From the NCBI GenBank assembly GCA_017938985.1, contig JAGBAK010000046.1, positions 1-41,045 of the forward strand: DNA of 41,045 nt. Reading direction: 5' to 3'. Positions 8,544-17,199 of this stretch are shown here, piece by piece. A program made the position numbers and the translations under genes. The notes beneath the pieces are model-generated. The model ran no database searches, was not told where the DNA came from, and was given only the letters and a program-made list of their open reading frames with translations. The DNA is from Clostridia bacterium (GTDB taxonomy: Bacteria; Bacillota; Clostridia; Oscillospirales; Acutalibacteraceae). Positions within the stretch are counted from its first letter, which is position 1, and every line of letters starts with the position of its first letter.

Positions 8544-11500
8544 ATGACAAAAATCAAAAGGTTAGTCGCTGTTGTACTGGCTTTATTGATGATTTTTGGT
8601 TCAGTTTCAATCGTTGCTTCCGCTTGGGATGCAACTACTGACGACGGTTTTACGTTAAACGTAAACACAAAAATCTTCAGACAAGTTGACGGCGAATGGA
8701 TCGAAACTACCAAAGTTAAAGCAGGCGAAACGGTAAAGGCAAGAGTATATCTCGGAACAGATTATTTTACCAACGGCGGCGACCTCTTATTCTTCTATAA
8801 CACAAGCTTCTTTGAGGATGCTTATTCAAGCGACCTTCAGACACTTGCTGTTAACACCGCTGTTTATGCCGGCGGTAATTATGGTATTACCGGCACTTTC
8901 TATAACTCACTGTCCGCAACAAACGTTGAAGGCAGACTTGTAAGACTCGGCGTTATTGATCAGAATTTCGCTGATAAACACAACTATTTTGCAGTGAGCT
9001 TCTCACTTGCAGGCGATAAGAAGAACAATCTTTTACTCGCAAATGAATGGTTCTGCGAATTTGACCTCAAGGTTAAGGCAGACGCAAGCGCTGCTGATGC
9101 AGGCGATATGTTTGCTCTTGCAAACACATTCAGAAGTGACGCAGTTAAAACAAACTACTGCAATATTTCCAAGGGTCCCTCATTCGGCTACAACGAAGAT
9201 GTAGTTGATATGACACAGTGGAATGCAACCGTATCGGTTGCAAGCCAGCCCGTTACTCTTTACACAAACTACGTTGAAGCAACCTTTGATGCAAACGGCG
9301 GTGTATTTGCTGACGGCGAAGCTGAAAAGGTTCTTACAGGCGAAGCCGGCACGGCTCTCAATGTAGGCGCACCCGTTTACGAAGGCTTCACCTTCAAGGG
9401 TTGGGTAGCTGAAGGCACAACAGAAGTTCTTCAGGACGTTGTTGCTCTTCCCCAGGCAAACGCAACTTACGTTGCACAGTGGGAATCAGCAGTTGACAAG
9501 TATGACGAAACTCTCGGTTTCAGAACAGAAATCTACAGACAGAACGATAACGGCGAATGGGTATTCACTGAAAAGGTAATCCCCGGCGAAACAGTTAAGG
9601 CAAGAATTTTCATCGACACCACTTATTTCACCAATGCCGGTGACTTCGTTGTGTTCTATGATAACGATTTCTTTGAAGAAGTTGACCCCAACTTCACAGA
9701 AGGTTCTTACACAGACCTCGTAACAAATGATTCCGCAACAAGCTCAGCAGCTATCGTTGCTGCAGAAGGCACATATTCACTTGTTCCTTCTTCGGCAAGA
9801 GTTATCAAGAGACTTGTTGAAGCAGGTCACATCACACAGGATTTTGCTGAAACACACACAGCATATCTTGCAACCTATAAGTTTGTTCCTGCAAACAGTG
9901 CAGTTCTCAGCGGCGACGAATACTTCGCAGAATGGGAACTCAAGGTTAAGGATTCCGCAACAGGCGAAGGCGATTTCTTTGTAGTTGAAGAAACTATCCA
10001 GAACGCAAGCGCTGCAGGCCAGAAGGCTTATATCAACATCCCCCTCAGCTATGAAGGCGGCACAGATGACGATTCAATCTCACTCTTCGAGGTTAACGTT
10101 AATACTGAAGTTGAAAGCAATCCCGTAACCACAGTCAGCGCAATCAACTTTGACGCTAACGGCGGCGAATTCGCAACAGGCGAAACAACGTTCGTTATCG
10201 AAGGCGACATTGCTGATCCCGTTGATGCAGCAACAATCCCCGAAGTAACCAAAGACGGTTATACATTCATCGGTTGGGTTCCTGCAGACCTTGCAGATCC
10301 CACAGAAGCAGACGTTGTTGACGTTCCCACAGAGATTCCCTTTGATGAACTCTTCCTCAAGGCTCTCTGGATCAACGAAGTTACAATCACAATCGACCCC
10401 TCAAACGGTGATCCCATCATTGAAGAGACCGTAACAGCAGGCGATCCTTTCGATAAGCCTGAAGATCCCTCCAAGGAAGGTCATTATCTTGCAGGTTGGG
10501 TTGACGGTGACGGCAACTTTATGACAGAGCTTCCCGATAACTATCCCGCAGAGGATACAACCTACACAGCAGTATTTGAAACATACACTTACACAGTTGA
10601 GTACTATGTTCTCAATTCTGAAACACTTAAGTTTGACAGAGTTGCAGCTGTAAACACAGCTTACGGTGAAGAAATTCTTGCAGTTCCTCCCACATACACA
10701 CTGCCCGAAGGCTTCACACTCAGTGCAGCTTACACAGACATTTCTTTCACAAACGCATTTGCAGCCGGCACAACAATGCCTGCTGACAACGTTCAGCTTT
10801 ACTACCAGGCAGTAGCTAACAAGTATCCCGCAACCTTCGATCTTGACGGCGGTAACATTGACGGTAACACAGACGATGTTGTTATCGAAACCATTTACGG
10901 CCAGCAGATCAAGACTCCTGCAGACCCCGTTAAGGAAGGCCATACCTTCACAGGTTGGACTCCCATGGTTGGTATGATGGATTCCGAAGGTGCTGACTTC
11001 ATCGCTACTTGGGAAGTAAACGATTACACAGCAACCTATATCGTTGAAGGCAAAGTTTATGAAGCATATGACATTCCCTTCGGCGGTGAAATGGAAACTC
11101 CCGCAGCTCCCGTTCTTGAAGGTTATAACTTTGTAGGTTGGGATCCTTCACCCATTCCCGCAACAATGCCTGCTGAAGATCTTACCTTCACAGCAGTGTT
11201 CGAGAAGAAGGATATCACAATCACTCTCAAGCTTGACGGCGGCGAATACGACGGCGATCCCGCTGATATCGTAATCGCAGGCAAGTACGGTGATGCTGTT
11301 ACAGCTCCCGATGCAGCTCTCCTTGCTAAGGAAGGCTACGTATTCGGCGGTTGGGAACCTGCTCTTCCCGATGCACTTCCCGCAGAAGATGCTGAATACA
11401 CAGCAATCTGGAATCCCGCAACCGATACACCTTATCAGGTATGGGTATATCTTGAAAACACAGACGGCACATTCCCTGCAGACGATGCTCCCAGCCAGGT

Positions 11501-14366
11501 TATCAATATGACAGGCGTGACTGACTCTGTTATCAATGTTGCTATCCCCACTCCCTATGGCTTCGTTCTTAACGAAACAAAGGGTGACGTTGCAAACGAT
11601 GTAACAATCGCTGCTGACGGCTCAACAGTTTATAAGATTTACTTTGACAGAGAGAAATACGATATCAAATTTGACGGCAACGGCGGCACAATCGCCGGCG
11701 AGCCCTCAACAACAGATGAATACCGTTATCTCGCTTCCGTAACTGCTCCTGCAGAAGCTGACCTTTACAAAGAAGGATACACCTTCCTCGGTTGGACTCC
11801 CTCAGTTGACAGCGAAGCAACAAAGGACGTAACATACGTTGCACAGTGGGAAGTTAACTCCTATGACGTTAACTACATGATCAAGGGTGCAGACGGCGCT
11901 GAAGACGAACTCTTCAAGACCGAGTCCTTCAACTATGGCGATGCTCTCACCGTAACAGCTGATAAGCCCGAAAAGACAGGTTACAGCTTCGGCGGTTGGA
12001 CAGATGAAAACGGCGCAACTTATAGGTTCCCCGCAACAATGCCCGCTGAAGACATCACCGTTTATGCAAAGTTCACTCCCAGAAACTATGAAGCTAAGTT
12101 CTATGAAGAAGCTGATGCTGATGCTCCCTATGACATCACAAACGCTGACTTCGACGCTCCCGTTGAAGCTCCCGCATCACAGCCCTCCAAGGAAGGCTAT
12201 GAATTCGGCGGCTGGTCAACAGACGGCGTAACACCCGTTGATTTCACAAAGGAAATCATGGATGAAGAAGGCAAGGACTACGTAGCAATCTGGAACGCAG
12301 CAGAACAGGATATCCCCGTTGAGTATTATTACATGGATACAGACGGCACATATCCCGCAGCAGCTGATAAGACAGAAACCGTTAAGTTCAAGACAGGCGA
12401 AACAGCAACAGTAGCTCCCGCTGATGAAGCAAACTACACAGTTGATGCTGACAAGTCAGTTCTTGAAGCAGTTGTAGCAGCTGACGGTTCAACCGTTCTT
12501 AAGGTTTACTACAAGCTTAACTCCACAAAGCTCACCATCGAAGTTGATGGCGAAGAAACAGTTATCGAAGGTCTTGTTGGTTCAGACGTTCCTGCAGACA
12601 AGATTCCTGATACTGACAAAGACGGTTACACCTTCAACGGCTGGGTAGACGAAAACGGCGATCCCGTTGACGTTCCCGCAACAATGCCCGAAGAAGACAC
12701 AACCATCAAGGCTGATTACAGCATAAACAGCTACAACGTAACATATTATGTTGACGGCGAAATTTATGACGGCCCCAATTCTACAGAGTTTGGTGCTCCC
12801 ATTGCTGAGCCCTCAACTCCCACAAAGGTTGGCTATTCATTTGCCGGTTGGCTTGATGATGCAAACCACAAGCCCAGTGATTACGGCGTAATGCCCTCAA
12901 CAGACCTCGAATTCTATGCACAGTGGACTGCTAACGCAAACATTGGCTACGTTCTCGAAGTTTACGAAATGGGTACAGACGGCACATATCCCGCAACTCC
13001 CACAACAGTTTATAACTTCAATGACGGCGTTGTAGGCGATGAAAGAACTGTTACACCTACCGTTCCCACAGGCTTCACACTTGACGTTGAAACAGAAAAC
13101 ACTGCAGAAAAGAGCGTTCTTACAGGTAAGATCCCTGCAACAGGTACTCTTGTTCTTAAGGCTTACTACACCAGAGATCAGTATACACTCTATATTGACG
13201 TTGACGGTGACGTAACAGAAGAAGTTTACTATTATCAGCAGGAAATCGCTGACATCGCTGATCCCGTTAAGAAGGGCTGGACCTTCACAGGTTGGGAACC
13301 CGAAGTTCCCGCAACAATGCCCGCTAACGACGTAACAGTTGTTGCTCAGTTCACAAAGAACTCCTATCCTGCATCATTCAACGCAGGTGAAGGCGCATTC
13401 GCAACAGGCGATAAGACTGTTGAAACCGACGTTCCTTATGCAGAACCCATCACAGCTCCTGCAAACAACCCCGTAAGAGACGGTTATAACTTCAAGGGCT
13501 GGTCAACAGACGGAACAAACGTAATTGAAAACCTCGGCAGAATGGACGATGACGGCGCTGAATTCATCGCTGTTTGGGAAAAGGCTGAAGTTACAGTAAC
13601 ATTCTATAACTACCTGCCCTCAGAAAAGGGTCCCGCAGTTCCCGACGGTCAGGCAACATACGTTTATGATCAGGCAACCTATCTCTACGGCGAAACAGTA
13701 GTATTCCCCGCTGATCCCACAATCCAGGGTCACGAAGATCACTACGTATTCATCGGTTGGGTAGATGCTGACGGTAACGCAGTTGAACCCGGTATCACAG
13801 CTCCTTCCGCAAACCTTGACATCTATGCATCATATGAAAGAGTTAAGGTTATGCTTATCCCCAAGAACGACACTTGCACAACAGTCATCGACAGAGCAGG
13901 TCTCACAGTTGATGATTACACAGCAGACAGCGAGTGGTATGTATACGGTCTTGAAGAGATCCTTTCACTGAATCTTCTTCTCAACGAATACATTGACGTT
14001 CAGGGCGACGGCAAGATCGTTGTTACAAAGATCAAGGATAACAGTAAGTACTACGGTACAGGCTCAATCATTGATGTTTACGATAACGTAACAGGCGAGC
14101 TTGTTGAAAGCTTCAGAATCGTCATCTTCGGCGATATCGACGGTGACTCCTATGCAAACGGCGTTGACCTTTCAATCCTCTCCGAAGAAGTTCTCAGCCT
14201 TACATACTGGTCAATCGACGGCGCTGATGAATATTGCGCATATAAGGTTAAGGCAGCAGACCTCCGTCCCGACGGCGTAATCGACGTTCAGGATAAGGCT
14301 CTCCATAACAAGCACGTTCTCAGCCTTGGTTACATCAACCAGGAAACAGGTCTTGTTGAAATGTAA
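8544..14366 (+). CDS. Giant secreted InlB B-repeat protein with two cohesin-like modules and C-terminal dockerin (1940 aa)
   Basis: The start at 8544 follows AAGGAGG with 9-nt spacing and opens a signal peptide (MTKIKRLVAV, hydrophobic stretch, cleavage near ASA-W at residue 27). A longer frame from 8460 would run through the hairpins and is rejected. Residues about 36-242 and 334-545 are two copies of the N-terminal module found once in the upstream protein; all share the pattern GxTVKARxxxxTxY and YxxxFFE. One InlB repeat separates them. About 13 further InlB B-type repeats (GYxFxGW) and about four MucBP-like units follow. The C-terminus (from about 1775) has the conserved pre-dockerin module, then a dockerin from G1863 with DIDGDSYANGVD and DLRPDGVIDVQD. 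The second loop has Arg instead of Asp/Asn at position 3 (R1908), which should weaken calcium binding. There is no wall-anchoring motif. It is a paralogue of the gene before it and probably co-expressed with it; the ligand is unknown. Confidence 0.85.
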   Translation: MTKIKRLVAVVLALLMIFGSVSIVASAWDATTDDGFTLNVNTKIFRQVDGEWIETTKVKAGETVKARVYLGTDYFTNGGDLLFFYNTSFFEDAYSSDLQTLAVNTAVYAGGNYGITGTFYNSLSATNVEGRLVRLGVIDQNFADKHNYFAVSFSLAGDKKNNLLLANEWFCEFDLKVKADASAADAGDMFALANTFRSDAVKTNYCNISKGPSFGYNEDVVDMTQWNATVSVASQPVTLYTNYVEATFDANGGVFADGEAEKVLTGEAGTALNVGAPVYEGFTFKGWVAEGTTEVLQDVVALPQANATYVAQWESAVDKYDETLGFRTEIYRQNDNGEWVFTEKVIPGETVKARIFIDTTYFTNAGDFVVFYDNDFFEEVDPNFTEGSYTDLVTNDSATSSAAIVAAEGTYSLVPSSARVIKRLVEAGHITQDFAETHTAYLATYKFVPANSAVLSGDEYFAEWELKVKDSATGEGDFFVVEETIQNASAAGQKAYINIPLSYEGGTDDDSISLFEVNVNTEVESNPVTTVSAINFDANGGEFATGETTFVIEGDIADPVDAATIPEVTKDGYTFIGWVPADLADPTEADVVDVPTEIPFDELFLKALWINEVTITIDPSNGDPIIEETVTAGDPFDKPEDPSKEGHYLAGWVDGDGNFMTELPDNYPAEDTTYTAVFETYTYTVEYYVLNSETLKFDRVAAVNTAYGEEILAVPPTYTLPEGFTLSAAYTDISFTNAFAAGTTMPADNVQLYYQAVANKYPATFDLDGGNIDGNTDDVVIETIYGQQIKTPADPVKEGHTFTGWTPMVGMMDSEGADFIATWEVNDYTATYIVEGKVYEAYDIPFGGEMETPAAPVLEGYNFVGWDPSPIPATMPAEDLTFTAVFEKKDITITLKLDGGEYDGDPADIVIAGKYGDAVTAPDAALLAKEGYVFGGWEPALPDALPAEDAEYTAIWNPATDTPYQVWVYLENTDGTFPADDAPSQVINMTGVTDSVINVAIPTPYGFVLNETKGDVANDVTIAADGSTVYKIYFDREKYDIKFDGNGGTIAGEPSTTDEYRYLASVTAPAEADLYKEGYTFLGWTPSVDSEATKDVTYVAQWEVNSYDVNYMIKGADGAEDELFKTESFNYGDALTVTADKPEKTGYSFGGWTDENGATYRFPATMPAEDITVYAKFTPRNYEAKFYEEADADAPYDITNADFDAPVEAPASQPSKEGYEFGGWSTDGVTPVDFTKEIMDEEGKDYVAIWNAAEQDIPVEYYYMDTDGTYPAAADKTETVKFKTGETATVAPADEANYTVDADKSVLEAVVAADGSTVLKVYYKLNSTKLTIEVDGEETVIEGLVGSDVPADKIPDTDKDGYTFNGWVDENGDPVDVPATMPEEDTTIKADYSINSYNVTYYVDGEIYDGPNSTEFGAPIAEPSTPTKVGYSFAGWLDDANHKPSDYGVMPSTDLEFYAQWTANANIGYVLEVYEMGTDGTYPATPTTVYNFNDGVVGDERTVTPTVPTGFTLDVETENTAEKSVLTGKIPATGTLVLKAYYTRDQYTLYIDVDGDVTEEVYYYQQEIADIADPVKKGWTFTGWEPEVPATMPANDVTVVAQFTKNSYPASFNAGEGAFATGDKTVETDVPYAEPITAPANNPVRDGYNFKGWSTDGTNVIENLGRMDDDGAEFIAVWEKAEVTVTFYNYLPSEKGPAVPDGQATYVYDQATYLYGETVVFPADPTIQGHEDHYVFIGWVDADGNAVEPGITAPSANLDIYASYERVKVMLIPKNDTCTTVIDRAGLTVDDYTADSEWYVYGLEEILSLNLLLNEYIDVQGDGKIVVTKIKDNSKYYGTGSIIDVYDNVTGELVESFRIVIFGDIDGDSYANGVDLSILSEEVLSLTYWSIDGADEYCAYKVKAADLRPDGVIDVQDKALHNKHVLSLGYINQETGLVEM

Positions 14367-14407
14367 TTGCTGATTACACTTGAAGCAAACAATAATTAAA
14401 TAAAAGG

Positions 14408-14433
14408 GCCTCCGACCTCGGTCGGGGGCTTTT
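14408..14433 (+). terminator. Intrinsic terminator after the repeat-protein cluster
   Basis: The stem GCCTCCGACC pairs with GGTCGGGGGC (one T-G wobble) around a 2-nt loop and is followed by TTTTCCC. It lies about 40 nt after the stop codon and ends the giant-gene transcription unit. The T-tract is short, so termination strength is uncertain. Confidence 0.7.
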
Positions 14434-14450
14434 CCCTTGCCTGCGGATTG

Positions 14451-14520
14451 CGATAAAGTCGTTTTTTCTCGCTCGGCGTACCTTTGTACGCCGTCGCTCA
14501 AAGAAAACACCTTTCTCATC
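14451..14520 (+). repeat. Dispersed intergenic element, short copy A
   Basis: It begins with CGATAAAGTCG and continues directly into an imperfect palindrome with GTTTTTTC at the left, GGCGTAC-CTTT-GTACGCC in the centre and GAAAACACC at the right, then CTTTCTC. The same order of landmarks is found at 33873-34082 and, inverted, at 38498-38719; this copy lacks their internal segment. It lies just downstream of a transcription terminator and contains no gene. Confidence 0.65.
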
Positions 14521-14625
14521 AACCGCAGACAAGGGAACCGATTTATGTGTGTTGACCCGATACATCTGCATAGAAAAAAGCAGTTTTTTCATCTCTGTGA
14601 AGCAAGGAAACTGATTTGACGAAAG

Positions 14626-14672
14626 CGATAAAGTCGTTTTTTCGCTCAACGTAGCTTTGTACGTCTGAGGAT
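14626..14672 (+). repeat. Dispersed intergenic element, degraded copy B
   Basis: It carries the same CGATAAAGTCG opening and GTTTTTTCGCTC, followed by a weakened central palindrome (ACGTAGCTTTGTACGT). The right half is lost. It sits about 170 bp after copy A in the same orientation, so the two form a local tandem. The remaining intergenic sequence from 14521 to 14711 shows no gene. Confidence 0.55.
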
Positions 14673-14711
14673 TGCACATAAGGCGGCAACGAATGTTGTT
14701 AATTCAACTTT

Positions 14712-14736
14712 GTAGGGACAGCCCTTGCGGCTGTCC
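14712..14736 (+). repeat. GTAGGG-type short palindromic repeat
   Basis: The sequence GTAGG is followed by GGACAGCC, a 5-nt spacer, and GGCTGTCC, an 8-bp perfect inverted repeat. Related GTAGGG-plus-palindrome units occur at 33910-33935 and 33945-33970 and, inverted, near 38620-38645. It resembles REP-like intergenic palindromes; no coding potential. Confidence 0.5.
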
Positions 14737-14789
14737 GAAAAAATTTTCGTAACGGAATCGGTTTTGAAGCAAGTAAGCATTTAATGAAT

Positions 14790-14832
14790 AACAAAAAACA
14801 GCAGAGGTTTCCGTCAGGATTCCTCTGCTGTT
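14790..14832 (-). terminator. Intrinsic terminator of the GH89 gene
   Basis: Read on the minus strand, an 11-bp stem (AACAGCAGAGG/CCTCTGCTGTT, arms 14822-14832 and 14798-14808) is followed by TTTTTTGTT. It starts only a few bases after the GH89 stop codon and has a textbook U-tract. Confidence 0.85.
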
Positions 14833-14836
14833 GATT

Positions 14837-16942
14837 TCAGCTGTTGAGCATTGCGTCCTTATATCTTTCAAAAAGTCTTCTTGCTTCATCAACCGTGTTT
14901 TCTTCCGAGGGAGCTTCAGGGTTAACGGTGGATAGCCATTTCTTTTCAAACTCGGCATATCTCTTGTAGAAATCGTTGCCTCTGTATATGTTTCGTTCAC
15001 AATGCTGTTTTCTTGTTGTGGTTGAGAAAAGTCTCCTCTTGGGGAATTCATATGCAAGACGTTCAAAGAAGCTCTGCCAACGCTTTGCATAATACGTTTT
15101 CATAAGACCTCCCCATTCTTTCCAGGCGTAATCATAGTTCACACTGTTGCTGAACGGACCCCAGATTGTGAGCTGAACAAGCAGGTTGAGTTCAAAGTTT
15201 TCCTTGTCCTTTTCTGTAAATGCAAGCTCACCTGCTTCCTTAAGGTGCTCATAAAGAGTCAGCTCGGGTCTTGTCTGAAGCAGTCCGTCAAGCTCTTCGC
15301 AAAGCTTGAGGAAAGCGTTTGACGAACGTTCAAAAATCTTAACGTCTTTGTTTTTGTAGCCGTACATAACGTTATCATAAAGAGTGCCTGCGTAGTTACT
15401 CATAACCTGTCTCACAAGGTCGCAGGCATCATAGGCATAGCCATCCTTGCTTGCGTTTTCGGCGTTCAGAAGAAGTTCGGTTGCCTTGATAAGCGTTTTG
15501 TTATCGTAACGGAGCTCTCTGAAATCGTTGGGTGCGGTGTGGCGCAGGTCTGTTGCAGGTCTTGCGCAGATAACCGAGCCCGTCTCTCTGCCGGTACAGT
15601 TTTCGCTGTAGCAGCTTTGGCTCAGCAGAAGCATAGCATCGGCGAGGCATCTTTCGCGGCTGCCGTAGCGACGGTATGCATAGTTGCGCAGCCATTCCTC
15701 AAGGTCAACCGCTTTGTCTTCGGTCATCATCTGGAAAGCAAGGTCAAAATAGAGGGGATTCTGCATAATGCCCTCCATAAACAGACCCGTACCCACGCAG
15801 TTTTCGCTGCCTTCGGTCAGATATTTGTTATCGGCAAGCGCCTTGATGCTGCCGTGCAGAGTGTTTCTGTCACCGAAATTCTGCAGAGTGCCGAGAATGT
15901 AATCATATCCCCAGAATTCGTTTGTTTCCTTGTGCTTTGAGCCGTCAATGTCAAGAATAAGCAGTTTATCCTTGGACACAGCCTTAACTATTTTTTCGCG
16001 CAGTGACCAGCTTTGCATAACCCATACGGCGTCCTTATCAAACTCAGTATACATTGAGCTGATTTCGTAGCCGACCTTGAAAAGGTAATCCCTTGTTTTA
16101 ACAGAGGGTTCGTTTTCGTGGAAGGGGTCGCAGGCGTAATAATGATATGCGCCGAAAAGCTGACGCTGTTTTTCAAGCAGAGCCTTTCCGAACTTTTTAA
16201 ACAGTGGGTCAGTCGGGTCAAGCTGATAGGTAAAGGGGAAGTTGCACCACGAGGGGATAAGACGCAGCTTTGCTTTTTTGAAAAGCTTTGTAACGCTCTG
16301 AGGCACAGTGCCCGTGTAGCCCTGTTGAATGGGGGTCATGCCGAGCTCAACCTCACGGTCAATAATCCTTTTGCCAAGCTCAACACGGCTCTCAATATAT
16401 TTAACGTCTGTCAGGCTGAAATAGCCCGTGATGTTTGTCATAAGCTGCCACGGCCAGAAGCCGGGACCTGAAATGAACTGCATTGCGCCGTTCTCGCTGT
16501 AAGTGAAATCACGCAGTGTGTAATACCAGACTGCCTCTGTGCCAACAACGCTCAGGGGCATGTTGATGCCGTTCATCGCCATAAAGTCAATTTCTTTTTC
16601 CCATTTATCCCATTTCCAGTAAGCAAAGGAATAGCCGAAGGTGCAATAGTTGAGGTATGCCCTCTTTTTCTGGGGGATAATCTTTTGAAGTCTGCCTTCA
16701 AAAAGGGGAGCGGAGCTTACGTTGATTTCTCTGTTGCCGCAGTGCGAAAGGTTAACGCCGCAATAGGTTTTGAGGTATTCATAGTAACCCATTGCCTGGC
16801 TGATTTTGCAGTCGCCGCAGATAACGATTTTGTCATTTTCGCAAAACACGTCAAAGGTGTTTTTACCGTCAACAGGCTCAATTGTGCGCAGTTCAAATAT
16901 ATCGGCAATTTCGGGTGTATTTCTGAGAATCAGGTTTTTCAA
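14837..16942 (-). CDS. Alpha-N-acetylglucosaminidase, glycoside hydrolase family 89 (701 aa)
   Basis: GH89 enzymes release terminal alpha-linked N-acetylglucosamine, for example from heparan sulfate or from alpha-GlcNAc-capped mucin glycans. The family landmarks are present: MNGINMPLS and GTEAVWY near residues 123-140, GPGFWPWQ at 159-166, CDPFHENEP around E276 and GTGLFMEGIMQNP around E390. By alignment from memory with human NAGLU (E316, E446) these two glutamates are the catalytic pair. The length fits the core family without accessory carbohydrate-binding modules. The start is TTG at 16942: AGGAG lies 9 nt upstream, while the nearby ATG at 16949 is out of frame. There is no signal peptide, so the enzyme is predicted to be cytoplasmic and to act on imported oligosaccharides, unlike the secreted clostridial forms. 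It is a single-gene unit with its own promoter and terminator. Confidence 0.92.
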   Translation of the reverse strand: MKNLILRNTPEIADIFELRTIEPVDGKNTFDVFCENDKIVICGDCKISQAMGYYEYLKTYCGVNLSHCGNREINVSSAPLFEGRLQKIIPQKKRAYLNYCTFGYSFAYWKWDKWEKEIDFMAMNGINMPLSVVGTEAVWYYTLRDFTYSENGAMQFISGPGFWPWQLMTNITGYFSLTDVKYIESRVELGKRIIDREVELGMTPIQQGYTGTVPQSVTKLFKKAKLRLIPSWCNFPFTYQLDPTDPLFKKFGKALLEKQRQLFGAYHYYACDPFHENEPSVKTRDYLFKVGYEISSMYTEFDKDAVWVMQSWSLREKIVKAVSKDKLLILDIDGSKHKETNEFWGYDYILGTLQNFGDRNTLHGSIKALADNKYLTEGSENCVGTGLFMEGIMQNPLYFDLAFQMMTEDKAVDLEEWLRNYAYRRYGSRERCLADAMLLLSQSCYSENCTGRETGSVICARPATDLRHTAPNDFRELRYDNKTLIKATELLLNAENASKDGYAYDACDLVRQVMSNYAGTLYDNVMYGYKNKDVKIFERSSNAFLKLCEELDGLLQTRPELTLYEHLKEAGELAFTEKDKENFELNLLVQLTIWGPFSNSVNYDYAWKEWGGLMKTYYAKRWQSFFERLAYEFPKRRLFSTTTRKQHCERNIYRGNDFYKRYAEFEKKWLSTVNPEAPSEENTVDEARRLFERYKDAMLNS

Positions 16943-16976
16943 AAATCATCTCTCCTGTTTGTTGCATAATCAATTA

Positions 16977-17005
16977 ATTATACTATGCTTTTAGCAATAT
17001 GGCAA
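16977..17005 (-). promoter_or_regulatory. Sigma-A promoter for the GH89 gene
   Basis: On the minus strand TTGCCA (17005-17000) and TATAAT (16982-16977) are separated by exactly 17 nt. The -10 box is about 35 nt upstream of the TTG start. Box quality and spacing make this a confident housekeeping-type promoter. Confidence 0.8.
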
Positions 17006-17097
17006 GTTTTTTGATAAATTAACAAACAGTTTAACAAATAAATTCCGGAAAGGTGTAGAATAATAAACAAAAAAACTTAAAAAAAGCAAAATAAACC

Positions 17098-17126
17098 TTT
17101 ACACTTGGCAATAAATAAAGTAAAAT
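17098..17126 (+). promoter_or_regulatory. Sigma-A promoter for the pyrH operon
   Basis: TTTACA (17098-17103), a 17-nt spacer and TAAAAT (17121-17126) precede pyrH by about 73 nt. It is divergent from the GH89 promoter, with about 90 nt of AT-rich DNA between the two -35 boxes. An independent promoter fits the absence of rpsB-tsf directly upstream. Confidence 0.78.
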
Positions 17127-17199
17127 ATATTATGTGCAATTATAAACTGCGAAAAGTGCGGCTGATTGCACGGTGAATATTTTTAAAGGCGGTGTTTTA

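Noticed and set aside
14437-14619. Small open frame in the repeat-rich gap after the giant genes
   Set aside because: It runs through repeat copy A and lacks a ribosome site; the composition is that of the repeat, not of a gene.
16947-16949. ATG start for the GH89 gene
   Set aside because: It is out of frame with the GH89 reading frame; the TTG at 16942 has the properly spaced AGGAG.
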